Assembly (NCBI GenBank): GCA_023388075.1
Contig: JAEWGX010000107.1
Span: 13,251 to 77,250, forward strand
Source of the DNA: Pseudomonadota bacterium
GTDB lineage: Bacteria > Pseudomonadota > Gammaproteobacteria > Burkholderiales > Burkholderiaceae_E
Length of the DNA: 64,000 bases
Reading direction: 5' to 3'
Shown piece by piece: positions 24,810-33,552 of the stretch. The stretch's first letter is position 1. Each line of letters begins with the position of its first letter. The notes under the pieces are model-generated. The model ran no database searches. It saw only the letters and a program-made list of their open reading frames with translations, and had not been told where the DNA came from. The position numbers and the translations under genes are program-made.

Positions 24810-25558
24810 AGCCCCAGATAGGCACGCCGCAGCTCGTCGGAATCGAGCAACTGCGCCGAGGTACCGGAGAACAGGATGCGGCCGTTTTCCATCACGTACG
24901 CCCGGCTTGCGAGCTGCAGCGAAGCGCCGACGTTCTGCTCCACCAGAAGGATTGCCACGCCCGCGCGGTTCAGCTCGCCGATGAGGCTGAACATCTGGTC
25001 CACCAGCAAGGGGCTGAGGCCGAGCGAAGGCTCGTCGAGCAGGAGCAGCACGGGCTCGGCCATCATCGCGCGTCCGATCGCGAGCATCTGCTGCTCGCCC
25101 CCGGAGAGCGTGCCGGCGCGCTGCCGCGCCCGCTGCTCGAGCCGGGGAAACAGGCTGTAAACCCGGGCGAGGTTCTCGTCGCGACGCTCTCGGCCACGGC
25201 GGTAGGCACCCAGCGCGAGGTTCTCCGCGACATCCAGGTTCGGGAAGATGCGACGCCCCTCGGGCACCTGGATCAGCCCCGCTTGCACCACGCGCGCGGG
25301 GCTCGCGCCGACCAGCTCCTGCCCCGCGAACAGGACGCTGCCGGCAACCGCCGGCACGATCCCGGAGAGCGTGGCCGCGAATGTCGACTTGCCGGCGCCG
25401 TTGGAGCCGAGCAGCGCGACGATCTCGCCGGCGCCGACCTCGAGGTCGATGCCGTGCAGGACCGCGAGCCGCCCGTAGCCGCTCTCGAGCCCGCGCACCG
25501 CGAGCAGCGGCGACGGGCCAGGCGCCACCCCGGCTGCCCTCGCGGCGTCGTCGCTCAT
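24806..25558 (-). CDS. livF: Branched-chain-amino-acid-type ABC importer, ATPase LivF
   Basis: Protein of 250 residues. Walker A G-S-N-G-A-G-K-S, signature L-S-G-G-E-Q-Q-M and Walker B L-L-L-D-E-P-S-L-G-L are present. LivF-specific features are 'GRRIFPNLDVAENLALGA' and the 'LVEQNVGASLQLASRAYVMENGRI' ending. Both of its ends overlap neighbours by four bases (ATGA), so translation is coupled with LivG and the FAD enzyme. In this family the Liv subunits import many substrates besides branched-chain amino acids, including amides and aromatic acids. Confidence 0.92.
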   Translation of the reverse strand: MSDDAARAAGVAPGPSPLLAVRGLESGYGRLAVLHGIDLEVGAGEIVALLGSNGAGKSTFAATLSGIVPAVAGSVLFAGQELVGASPARVVQAGLIQVPEGRRIFPNLDVAENLALGAYRRGRERRDENLARVYSLFPRLEQRARQRAGTLSGGEQQMLAIGRAMMAEPVLLLLDEPSLGLSPLLVDQMFSLIGELNRAGVAILLVEQNVGASLQLASRAYVMENGRILFSGTSAQLLDSDELRRAYLGL

Positions 25559-26367
25559 GGCGCCTCGGCCGGCGGTCGCGACGCGCCGCCGCCGGCGTCC
25601 TGCCGCTGCAGCAGCCGCTGGGCGGTGCCGTGACCGAGATACGCCTCGATCACCGCCGCATCGCGGGTCACGACCCCCGGCGCGCCATGCGCGATGATGC
25701 GGCCGCCGGCGAGCACGTAGACATCGTCGGCGAGCGACATCACCGCCTGCATCACGTGCTCGATCATCAGGATGGTGATGCCCTGGTCGCGAAGGCCGCG
25801 CACCAACGGAACGATCGCATCGATCTCGGCGGGGTTGAGGCCGGCCAGCACCTCGTCGAGGAGCAGGAGCGTCGGCTCGGTGGCCAGCGCCTTGGCCACT
25901 TCGAGGCGCTTGCGCTGGGCGATCGGCAGTGCCGCCGCATCCCGGTCGAGCAGGGGCCCGAGGCCAAGCCGCTGGGCGACGCTGGCCGCATGCGCGAGCG
26001 CCTCGGTGCGCGACGCGCGGTGCAGGTGGCTGCCGACCGCGATGTTCTCCAGCACGGTCTGTCCCGCGAACGGCTGGACGATCTGGAAGGTGCGCCCGAT
26101 CCCAAGGCGACAGATGCGGTGCGGCGCGAGACCGGTGATCGGGTGCCCCTGGAAGCTGACCGTTCCGCTGTCCGGTCGCTGGAAGCCGGAGATGGTGGCG
26201 AAGAGCGTGGTCTTGCCCGCGCCGTTCGGCCCGATGAGGGCGCAGATGGCGCCCGCCGGTACGGCAAGGCTCGCATCGACCACCGCGCGAACGCCGCCGA
26301 ACGAGACCGACACCGAATCCACCGCGAGCAGCGGTGCATCGCCCGGCCGGGCAGCGGCGCCCGTCAC
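25555..26367 (-). CDS. livG: Branched-chain-amino-acid-type ABC importer, ATPase LivG
   Basis: Protein of 270 residues starting at a GTG (26367) that overlaps the LivM stop as GTGA, with GGAGG upstream. Walker A G-P-N-G-A-G-K-T-T and Walker B L-L-L-L-D-E-V-L-A-G-L-N are present. The LivG markers 'GIGRTFQIVQPFAGQTVLENI' and 'ILMIEHVMQAVMSLADDVYVLAGGRII' are clear. The signature motif is replaced by 'LPIAQRKRLEVAKAL', a variant commonly seen in LivG proteins. The tail carries about 20 extra residues rich in Gly and Pro. Confidence 0.92.
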   Translation of the reverse strand: MTGAAARPGDAPLLAVDSVSVSFGGVRAVVDASLAVPAGAICALIGPNGAGKTTLFATISGFQRPDSGTVSFQGHPITGLAPHRICRLGIGRTFQIVQPFAGQTVLENIAVGSHLHRASRTEALAHAASVAQRLGLGPLLDRDAAALPIAQRKRLEVAKALATEPTLLLLDEVLAGLNPAEIDAIVPLVRGLRDQGITILMIEHVMQAVMSLADDVYVLAGGRIIAHGAPGVVTRDAAVIEAYLGHGTAQRLLQRQDAGGGASRPPAEAP

Positions 26368-27344
26368 CCAGGCCTCCTCCGGGCGAGCGCCGGCACCCGG
26401 GCGACGATCCCCGCGACGCCGCGCGGCGCGAGCACCATCACCAGGACGAGGATCGTGCCGTAGAGCACCAGGTTCATCCCGGGCAGGTTGCCGAACAGGT
26501 TGCGGGTCGTCTCGCCGAGCGCGTGCAGCAGCACCGCCCCCACCAGCGGCCCCCAGACCGTGCCGATGCCCCCGACGATCGCGCCCACCAGCGCCTCGAC
26601 CGAGACCGCCGGGCCGAAGGCGAGCACGGGGTCGATGTAGTTGAGATACTGCACGTAGAAGACGCCCGCCGCGGCGGTGAGCGCTCCCGAGATGGCGGCC
26701 GCGCCGAGCTTCACGCGGAACACGTCGACCCCCAGCGCCCGGCCGGCATCCTCGTTGTCGCGCACCGCCACCAGCCAGGCGCCGAAGCGGGAATGGCGCA
26801 GCCAGATGCACACCAGTAGCCCGGCCGCGAGCAGCGCCAGGATGAAGACCAGCATTCCCGACTTGTCCATCTGCAGCGTCGCCACGCCGGCCGCGAGAGG
26901 CAGCTGCAGGCCCACGCCGGCACCGGTGAAATCGAAGGTGTTGGCAAGGATGCGCAGCACTTCGGCGAAGGCGAGCGTCACCAGCGCGAAATAGGAGCCG
27001 CGCAGTCCGTAGCGGAAGGCAAGACCGCCGATCACGGCGCCCGCGAGCGCGCCGGCGGCCACCGCCAGCGGCAATGCGAACCAGGCCGACAGGCCGAAGC
27101 CGATCTGCAGCACGGCGCAGGCGTAGGCGCCGACACCGAAGAAGGCGGCATGGCCGAAGGAGAACTGGCCGCCGAAGCCGGCCAGCACGTTCCAGGCGAC
27201 CGAGAGCAGCGCCGCATGCAACGTGAGGATCAGGAAGTGAAGCACCACGCCGTCGTCGGTGGCGAACGCGACCGCCAGGACCGCGACGCAGAGCGCCGCG
27301 AGCAGGCCCAGGTCTCTGCCAAGCCCCCTGGCAGGAACGCTCAC
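26364..27344 (-). CDS. livM: Branched-chain-amino-acid-type ABC importer, permease LivM
   Basis: Protein of 326 residues with about ten hydrophobic helices; start is a GTG with GGAGG 7 bases upstream. The LivM signatures 'LAGFGGQFSFGHAAFFGVGAYA' and 'RDNEDAGRALGVDVFRVKLGAA' are present, and the ending 'YGTILVLVMVLAPRGV' is the usual last helix. It pairs with LivH to form the channel. The gene is separated from LivH by the amidohydrolase gene, an unusual insertion within the transporter operon. Confidence 0.92.
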   Translation of the reverse strand: MSVPARGLGRDLGLLAALCVAVLAVAFATDDGVVLHFLILTLHAALLSVAWNVLAGFGGQFSFGHAAFFGVGAYACAVLQIGFGLSAWFALPLAVAAGALAGAVIGGLAFRYGLRGSYFALVTLAFAEVLRILANTFDFTGAGVGLQLPLAAGVATLQMDKSGMLVFILALLAAGLLVCIWLRHSRFGAWLVAVRDNEDAGRALGVDVFRVKLGAAAISGALTAAAGVFYVQYLNYIDPVLAFGPAVSVEALVGAIVGGIGTVWGPLVGAVLLHALGETTRNLFGNLPGMNLVLYGTILVLVMVLAPRGVAGIVARVPALARRRPG

Positions 27345-27426
27345 CCTCTACCCTCCGGTCGCGAAGCGCGACCACCTCCCCGGGGGAGGGGAGCGTTCCT
27401 TTCGGGCGGCCGTACGGGAACGCTCA
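27334..27426. repeat. Structured intergenic repeat with nested inverted repeats between livM and the amidohydrolase gene
   Basis: GGAACGCTC (27334-27342) is complemented by GAGCGTTCC (27391-27399) and occurs again directly at 27418-27426. Nested inside are GGTCGCG / CGCGACC with a 3-base loop (27357-27373) and the self-complementary CCTCCCCGGGGGAGG run (about 27375-27389). The blocks CCCTCCGGTCGCG and GCTCACCCTC are found again near 54346-54378 between nudB and aspS. This looks like a short REP-type palindromic element. Confidence 0.55.
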
Positions 27427-28962
27427 CGGCCCCGGCCGGAACAGGTACTCGCCCGCGGGCTTGCCGATGACCTTGCCGCCGTCGTAGATCACCTGGCCGC
27501 GCAGGACGGTCGTCTTGACGCGCGCGCCGAGCTCCATGCCTTCGAAGGGCGAGTAGCCCTGCGCCGACTCCGATTCCTCGGCATGGATGGTCCAGGTCTC
27601 GGCGGGATCGACGATGGCGAGGTCCGCGTCCAGGCCCACGTCGATGTCGCCCTTCGCATTGAGGCCGAAGCGGCGTGCCGGGTTCCAACTGGTGAGCCGC
27701 GCCATCTGGTTGAGCGACATGCCGCGCTTCATGCCTTCCGAGACGAGGGCCGACAGCAGGTACTCGGTTCCCCCGAAGCCGGACTTTGCGAGCCAGATGT
27801 TGCCGAAGTAGCGCTTGGGCACCTTGAGCTCCTGCTGGCAGCAGGCATGGTCGCTCACCACCCAGTCGATCTTGCCTTCCAGCAGCTTCTCCCAGAGGTA
27901 CTCCACGTCCTCGCGCGGCCGGATCGGCGGGTTCACCTTGGCCCACGCCCCCGTGGGCGCGCTGGTGTCGAGCACCAGGTGCCCGATGGTGACCTCGCGG
28001 CGGAAGTCGATGTGCGGAAACAGCTCGGCCATCTGCAGCGCGGCAGCCACCGCCTTGCGCGAGGACAGGTGCAGCAGGTTGATGTTCGGCAGCGCCGTCT
28101 CGTTGGCGAGATAGGCTGCGATGAAGACGGCCAGGCCCTCGGAATGCGGCGGACGCGCTGCGCTGTAGGCCGCGAGTCCCTGCAGGCTGCCATCGGCCTC
28201 GACCTGCCGGGTGTACGCGGTCATGATCTCGGCGGTCTCGCAATGAAGGGACAGGCTGATCTGCCCCGCCTTCTCCGGGAAGCGCTCGCGCGCGGCCTGG
28301 ATGCCGCGCATGATGAACTCGAAGTGCGCGAAGTCGTAGCGATCCTCCGGTCCGATCATGAGGAAGTCGCGCTGGCTGTCCGATCGGCCGTGAAGGCCGT
28401 GGGATCCGTAGAACATGAAGATCTTGAAGGAGGCCACGCCGTGCTCGGTGATGAGCTCCGGGATCTCGGCGATGTGGGTGGCGTCCATCGGCGCGAGGTG
28501 AAACCCGTAGTCGACGTGAAAACGGCCCCGGGCCCGCTCCAGCACCTCCGGATAGAACTGACGGTAGGGACCGCCCTTGTTCAGGTAGTACTGGCCGGTA
28601 CGGAAGTAGTTGAGGCTGCTGGTTACGCCCCCCTGCGCGGCGGCGCGGCTCTCGGTGACCGCATCCTCGGACAGCGGCGAATAGATGCCGGCATGCATGT
28701 GGGCGTCCACCACGCCGGGAAACGCCAGGCGGCCCTTGCCTTCGTGCACCACCCGGGCGCTCAGCGGGTCGATGCCCGGGGCGATGCGGGCGAACTTTCC
28801 ATCCTTGATGGCGATGTCGGCGCGGTGCGCGGCGTTGCCGTGCGGCCGAACCACGGTCACGTCCCGCACCAGCAGGTCATAGACCGGGCCGCGCGCCTTG
28901 CCCGCGCCTCCGCCCGTCTTTCCCGCCCGGTCGTTGCCCTTCCCCTTCGTGGCCTTGGCCAT
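27424..28962 (-). CDS. Cyclic amidohydrolase (dihydropyrimidinase / hydantoinase / dihydroorotase superfamily)
   Basis: Protein of 512 residues. All six metal-centre ligands of the binuclear amidohydrolases are visible: His88 and His90 in V-D-A-H-M-H, the carbamylated Lys180 in A-S-F-K-I-F, His240 in S-L-H-C-E, His298 in L-L-H-L-S and Asp371 in V-S-D-H-A. It should open a cyclic amide, imide or ureide ring. A Lys/Gly-rich N-terminal tail of about 25 residues has no counterpart in the family. It lies inside a Liv ABC operon, 27 bases after LivH and before LivM, which strongly suggests its substrate is what the transporter brings in. Which ring (hydantoin, dihydropyrimidine, oxo-pyridine or other) is not decidable here. 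Confidence 0.9.
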   Translation of the reverse strand: MAKATKGKGNDRAGKTGGGAGKARGPVYDLLVRDVTVVRPHGNAAHRADIAIKDGKFARIAPGIDPLSARVVHEGKGRLAFPGVVDAHMHAGIYSPLSEDAVTESRAAAQGGVTSSLNYFRTGQYYLNKGGPYRQFYPEVLERARGRFHVDYGFHLAPMDATHIAEIPELITEHGVASFKIFMFYGSHGLHGRSDSQRDFLMIGPEDRYDFAHFEFIMRGIQAARERFPEKAGQISLSLHCETAEIMTAYTRQVEADGSLQGLAAYSAARPPHSEGLAVFIAAYLANETALPNINLLHLSSRKAVAAALQMAELFPHIDFRREVTIGHLVLDTSAPTGAWAKVNPPIRPREDVEYLWEKLLEGKIDWVVSDHACCQQELKVPKRYFGNIWLAKSGFGGTEYLLSALVSEGMKRGMSLNQMARLTSWNPARRFGLNAKGDIDVGLDADLAIVDPAETWTIHAEESESAQGYSPFEGMELGARVKTTVLRGQVIYDGGKVIGKPAGEYLFRPGP

Positions 28963-28989
28963 GCCTCTGTTCCTCCAGTTCCGTTCAGT

Positions 28990-29862
28990 CTATGCCCGCG
29001 CGCCGAACAGCCCCTGGGGCCGAAACAGCAGGACCGCGATGAAGATGGCGAAGATGCCGATCTGCCCCAGGCTCTCCCCGAGCAGCAGGCCGCCCAATGA
29101 TTCGACGACGCCGATCAGCAGCCCGCCGAGCAGTGCGCCGACGAAGCTGCCCATGCCGCCCAGCACCACGATGGTGAAGGCGATCAGCACGAAGCCGCTG
29201 CCGACGCCGGGATTCACGTAGTAGGTCGGCATCAGGAAGCAGGCGGCCGCGCCGAGGCAGGCGAGCCCGATGCCGAAGCTGAGGGCGAAGACGTGCTCGA
29301 CGTCGATGCCGACCAGCCGGGCGCCGTGCCGCTCGCGCGCGCAGGCACGGATGGCCCGCCCCAGCGTAGTGCGCGTCATGAGGAGCCACAGCAGCGCCGC
29401 GGTCACCAGCGCGCCCGCCATCGCGATCACCTTCGGCGTCGAGATCATCGCGCCGGCGATCTCCATCGTGGCGAGCGTGTACGACGTGTCGATGGTCCGC
29501 GTATCGGAGGAGAAGAGCAGCAGCGCCAGATTCTCCAGCACGATCGATATCCCCAGTGTCACGAGCAGGATGTTCTCGTCGCGGCCGCCGCTCGCGCGTC
29601 CGATCACCCACCTGTAGAGGAAGTACCCCGCGAGAAACATCGCCGGCACCATCAGCGGCAAGGCCATGTAGGGGTCCAGGCCCAGCCGCACGAAGAGGTA
29701 GTACACCCCGTAGAGCGCCATCATCAATGCCGCCCCGTGGGCGAAGTTGATGATGTGCAGCACGCCGTAGATCAGGGTGAGGCCGAGCGCCACCAGCGCG
29801 TAGATGGCGCCGGTGGTCAGCCCGTTGAGGAACGACGGCCAGAGGATGTCGAGGGAGTACAA
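28990..29862 (-). CDS. livH: Branched-chain-amino-acid-type ABC importer, permease LivH
   Basis: Protein of 290 residues with about eight hydrophobic helices, starting at a TTG codon (29862); no ATG in frame would preserve the first helix. 'NGLTTGAIYALVALGLTLIYGVLHIINFAHGA' split over two stretches is the hallmark LivH opening, and 'MGSFVGALLGGLLIGVVESLGG' the C-terminal block. It is the second gene of the operon, after the substrate-binding protein. Confidence 0.9.
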   Translation of the reverse strand: MYSLDILWPSFLNGLTTGAIYALVALGLTLIYGVLHIINFAHGAALMMALYGVYYLFVRLGLDPYMALPLMVPAMFLAGYFLYRWVIGRASGGRDENILLVTLGISIVLENLALLLFSSDTRTIDTSYTLATMEIAGAMISTPKVIAMAGALVTAALLWLLMTRTTLGRAIRACARERHGARLVGIDVEHVFALSFGIGLACLGAAACFLMPTYYVNPGVGSGFVLIAFTIVVLGGMGSFVGALLGGLLIGVVESLGGLLLGESLGQIGIFAIFIAVLLFRPQGLFGARA

Positions 29863-29902
29863 CGCGCGCCCGTTCCCCGGCTACAAGCTGTCCGCTCGCA
29901 GC

Positions 29903-31114
29903 TCAGGCCTTCCAGGGAAAGACCGGCTCGGTGTCGGCGAACTCCTTGGGGACGACCACCCGGATGTCGCCCTTGAGCACCTGGGTCATGAGCGGCACCG
30001 CACCGGTGTTCTGGCCGTCCACGATCTGCGTCGGCCCGTACGGCATGAAATGGCCGGACCAGGTGCTCTTGGCGAGCGCCCCGTTGATGGCGGCGCGGTC
30101 GGCGGAGCCGGCCTGCTCGATGGCGCTGGCGAGCCACTCCATGGCGGTGTAGGTATTGAAGATCTCGTAGGTGTAGAACAGGCCCTTGGCCTCCGCCGCC
30201 TTGCGCAGCGCGAGCGCGCGCTGGTTGCGGGGGTCGTACCAGTGGTTGCAGTCGATGATGCCTTCGGCCTCGGCCGGGAACTCCTTGACGAACTTGAAGC
30301 TGGAGGCGGCGCCGCCCAGCACCGAGTAGATCGCCTTGGGCGTCACCTTCTGCTGCTTCATCGTGCGCACCAGCAGCGCGTACTCGTTGTAGTAGTTGGC
30401 CGGGATGACGATGTCCGGAGCGAGCGAGCGCATCCGCAGCACGATGTTGTTGAAGTCACGCGTGGGATTCGCGTGCTTGACGATGTCCACCACCTCGTAG
30501 CCCAGTTGGGGGAGCTGCTCCTTCAGCAGGTTGGCGGTGCCGGTCCCGAAGAGAGACTCCTCGTGCACGATCATCACGGTCCTGGCCGGCTTGCCCGTCA
30601 CGGTGTTCAGGATGTGCAGGTTCTTCACCGCGATCTCGGAGCAGGTCTTGTAGCCGGGCCCGAAGCGGAAGGTGTTCTTGAGCCCGCGCTCCACGATGCT
30701 GTCCGCCACCCCGACGTCCACCACGTGCGGCAGGTCGTAACGGGCGGCCGCCTGGGTGGTGGCGAGGCAGATGGCCGATGCGTAGGCGCCGACGATCGCG
30801 CTCACGCCATCCTGGTTCATCTTCTCCACCTCCGCGGCCCCGGTGGCGGGTCGCGACTGGGCATCGCCGATCACCGGCTCGATCTTCGCTCCGCCGAGCG
30901 ACTTGATGCCGCCCGCCTTGTTGATCGCCTCGATGGCCATCAGGGCGCCCTCGCGGCATTGCTGGCCGGAGAACGCGAGCGGACCGGTCACCGGGTGGAG
31001 CACGCCGACCTTGACCGGCCGCGGCTGCGCGAGTGCCGCAAGCGGCGCGCCGAGCGCCGCGGCTGCCACACCGGCGGCGCCGGACCTGAGGACTTCCCTG
31101 CGTGCGTTCGTCAT
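29903..31114 (-). CDS. Liv-type ABC importer, periplasmic substrate-binding protein
   Basis: Protein of 403 residues; start at 31114 has GAAGGAAGA immediately upstream and is preferred over an in-frame ATG at 31150. Residues 1-30 form a Tat-like or Sec signal (N-A-R-R-E-V-L-R-S-G-A-A-G, cleavage A-L-A). The mature protein opens 'VKVGVLHPVTGPLAFSGQQCREGALMAIEAIN', the type I periplasmic-binding fold of the Leu/Ile/Val or amide-binding group. It is the first gene of the operon 31.1-23.4 kb and divergent from the trans-sulfuration gene (176 bp between starts). Confidence 0.92.
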   Translation of the reverse strand: MTNARREVLRSGAAGVAAAALGAPLAALAQPRPVKVGVLHPVTGPLAFSGQQCREGALMAIEAINKAGGIKSLGGAKIEPVIGDAQSRPATGAAEVEKMNQDGVSAIVGAYASAICLATTQAAARYDLPHVVDVGVADSIVERGLKNTFRFGPGYKTCSEIAVKNLHILNTVTGKPARTVMIVHEESLFGTGTANLLKEQLPQLGYEVVDIVKHANPTRDFNNIVLRMRSLAPDIVIPANYYNEYALLVRTMKQQKVTPKAIYSVLGGAASSFKFVKEFPAEAEGIIDCNHWYDPRNQRALALRKAAEAKGLFYTYEIFNTYTAMEWLASAIEQAGSADRAAINGALAKSTWSGHFMPYGPTQIVDGQNTGAVPLMTQVLKGDIRVVVPKEFADTEPVFPWKA

Positions 31115-31290
31115 TCTTCCTTCTCCAGCGGTCTCGGGTGGAACCGGCAATCATGCCGCATCGCGGCGCCAGCAACAAGCCGCGAGCGGGCGCGCGTCGC
31201 CACCCCGCGCCGGCGCGCCGCCCCCGCCTGGCCCGACGCGGCGCGGGCGTATAGTGAACGCTCCGGAGCCCGAACCAGAGACCGCCAGAA

Positions 31291-32505
31291 ATGACTCAAG
31301 GAGCCGATCCAGACCCAGCGCCCCACCCACACGCCAGGATGCACGCGGAGACCGAGCTGCTTCATGCCGACGCGGACCTGCGCACCGACTCGGCGCTGGT
31401 GCCGCCGATACACTACAGCGCCACCTTCGTCGCATCCGACGCCGCGGCCTTCGCCGACATGGCGAGCCGCAGCCGCCACAGTCGCTACTACACCCGCTAC
31501 GGCAACCCGCTGCACGAGCGGATCGGGCGCATCCTCGCCCGGCTGGAAGGCACCGAGACCGCGCTCATGACCGGCTCGGGCATGGGGGCGATCTCCACGA
31601 CGCTCGTCGCGCTGCTCAGGGCCGGCGACCATGTCGTCGCGCAGGGTCGGCACTACATGAGCACTGCCAAGCTGTTCGACGAGCTGCTGCCCCGCTACGG
31701 CGTGACGGTCAGCGTCGTCGAGCAGGCGGACACCGACGCCTTCGAGCGGGCGCTGCGCCCAGAGACCCGGGTCGTGATGCTGGAGACGCCCGCCAACCCG
31801 ACGCTGGTGCTGACCGACCTCGCCGCGGTCGCGAACCTCGCCCGTCCGCGCGGCATCCTCACGGTGGCGGACAACACCTTTGCTTCCCCGCTCAACCAGC
31901 GCCCGCACGTCCTGGGCATCGACGTGGTGGTGCACAGCGCGACCAAGTACCTGGGCGGCCACCACGACCTCACCGCGGGGGTGGTCTGCTGCAGCAAGGC
32001 GCTGGCCGAACGGATCTGGGAAACCCACATCACGCTCGGGTCGGTCCTGTCGCCCATGGATGCGTGGCTGCTGCTGCGCGGGCTGCGCACGCTCGCCGTT
32101 CGCGTCGAGCGGATCAACCGCAACGCGCTCGCGCTCGCCACCTTCCTCGAGGCGCATCCCGCGATCGAGCGGGTCTTCTACCCCGGCCTGCCCAGCCATC
32201 CGCAGCACGACCTCGCCCGGCGGCAGATGAGCGGCTTCGGCGCGGTGATCGCCTTCGCGGTACGCGGGGGCTACGATGCCACCAGCCGCTTCGTGAGCGC
32301 GCTGCGCGTGCCCACCCAGGCCGTGAGCCTCGGCGGGGTCGATTCGCTTGCCGTGCACACCGCCGCCATGTGGTCGGGCACGATGAACGAGGCCCAGATG
32401 AAGGCGGCCGGCATCCCACCCAACTTCGTTCGATTCTCCGTCGGCATCGAGCACATCGAGGACCTGAAGAGCGACGTCGACCGCGCGTTGCGCGAGGCCG
32501 CATGA
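31291..32505 (+). CDS. Trans-sulfuration-type PLP enzyme (cystathionine gamma-synthase / beta- or gamma-lyase family)
   Basis: Protein of 404 residues (a start at Met17 is possible). Lys219 in V-H-S-A-T-K-Y-L-G-G-H is the PLP-binding lysine; 'YYTRYGNPLHERIGRILARLEG' and 'TGSGMGAISTTLVALL' are the classical Cys/Met metabolism blocks, with PLP-phosphate contacts in the neighbouring subunit. The family includes cystathionine synthases and lyases and methionine gamma-lyase, which cannot be told apart by eye. The stop codon overlaps the start of the lipase gene (ATGA). Confidence 0.88.
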   Translation: MTQGADPDPAPHPHARMHAETELLHADADLRTDSALVPPIHYSATFVASDAAAFADMASRSRHSRYYTRYGNPLHERIGRILARLEGTETALMTGSGMGAISTTLVALLRAGDHVVAQGRHYMSTAKLFDELLPRYGVTVSVVEQADTDAFERALRPETRVVMLETPANPTLVLTDLAAVANLARPRGILTVADNTFASPLNQRPHVLGIDVVVHSATKYLGGHHDLTAGVVCCSKALAERIWETHITLGSVLSPMDAWLLLRGLRTLAVRVERINRNALALATFLEAHPAIERVFYPGLPSHPQHDLARRQMSGFGAVIAFAVRGGYDATSRFVSALRVPTQAVSLGGVDSLAVHTAAMWSGTMNEAQMKAAGIPPNFVRFSVGIEHIEDLKSDVDRALREAA

Positions 32506-33539
32506 CTCGGGCGGCGCAGCCGTTTGCCGAGCGCCTGACCGGTGGCCTTCCCCGGCCGCCATTTCCGATCCACGCCGACCTCGCCGGCCGGTTGGCCGCC
32601 GCGCACCGGTCGGGGAGCGGTCCTGATCCACTGGTCGCGCATGTGCTCGCCACCTGCGCGGGCTACGCCTATTCGGATGCAGCCACGGTGGCCATCATGA
32701 TGGCCCGGGTTGGCCTCGAGGAGAACGCCTGCGTCCGGATCTCCCGCTCGGTGGATGCGATGTACGTGTTCTCCACCGCCTTCGTCGTCCAGAGCCGCTG
32801 CGGCCGCGTGGCGATACTGTGCTTTCGCGGCACCGAGCCAGCGACGGTGCTCAACTGGGTGGGGGACGCCGACGTCGGCGCCCGGGCAATCGACCTTCCC
32901 GACGTGGCCGGCCCCCTGCGCGTCCACGCCGGGTTTCACCGCAACCTGCGAGCCACCCGGCTCGAGGTGCTGGAGGAACTGGAGCTCGCGCTTGCGGGCC
33001 GCTCGCTGCTCGACCCGGCGCAGGCGACGGAGCGCAGACTCGAGGCGCTCTATGTCACCGGCCACAGCCTGGGAGGCGCGATGGCGGCGCTCTTCGATCT
33101 CACGCTGGGCACGGACGATCTGGAACGCGCGCTCCGGCAGCGCCTGCGGGCGGTCTACACCTTCGGCCAGCCCATGGTGCTCGGCGGGACACTCGCGCCG
33201 GATGCCGATGCCGCGCGGCGGTTGCATCGGTACGTGCGGCCGCGCGACCCGATACCAGGCCTGCCGCCCGCGACCTGGGGCACTTTCGCCCACCACGGCC
33301 GCGAGTACCGCCCCGACGGGAAGCAATGGCAGACCTGCGCGACGGCGACCGGCCAGATCGAGAACCTGCGGCGGATCCAGCGGTCGGTGTTCGCGATCTT
33401 CGCTTCCGAGAAGCGGCGCGCCACGCTGCGCTACTCGTTGGCCGATCACGCGCCGCACGAGTACATCGCGGCGCTGCGACCACCCGGAGCGATCACGGAG
33501 CTCGGCGATCGCGAGATTGAATGGAGCGATCCGCCCTGA
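32502..33539 (+). CDS. Class 3 lipase-family protein
   Basis: Protein of 345 residues. The nucleophile elbow V-T-G-H-S-L-G-G-A (Ser189) and the preceding 'AILCFRGTEPATVLNWVGDADV' and 'VHAGFHRNL' blocks are those of fungal-type class 3 lipases. The Asp is expected in the 'RYVRPRDPIPGLPP' region, as in that family, and the His near H-H-G-R-E-Y. No signal peptide is seen, so it appears cytoplasmic. It is translationally coupled to the PLP enzyme by an ATGA overlap and ends 13 bases before the convergent phospholipase D gene. Confidence 0.88.
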   Translation: MTRAAQPFAERLTGGLPRPPFPIHADLAGRLAAAHRSGSGPDPLVAHVLATCAGYAYSDAATVAIMMARVGLEENACVRISRSVDAMYVFSTAFVVQSRCGRVAILCFRGTEPATVLNWVGDADVGARAIDLPDVAGPLRVHAGFHRNLRATRLEVLEELELALAGRSLLDPAQATERRLEALYVTGHSLGGAMAALFDLTLGTDDLERALRQRLRAVYTFGQPMVLGGTLAPDADAARRLHRYVRPRDPIPGLPPATWGTFAHHGREYRPDGKQWQTCATATGQIENLRRIQRSVFAIFASEKRRATLRYSLADHAPHEYIAALRPPGAITELGDREIEWSDPP

Positions 33540-33552
33540 AAGCCGCGCTGGG

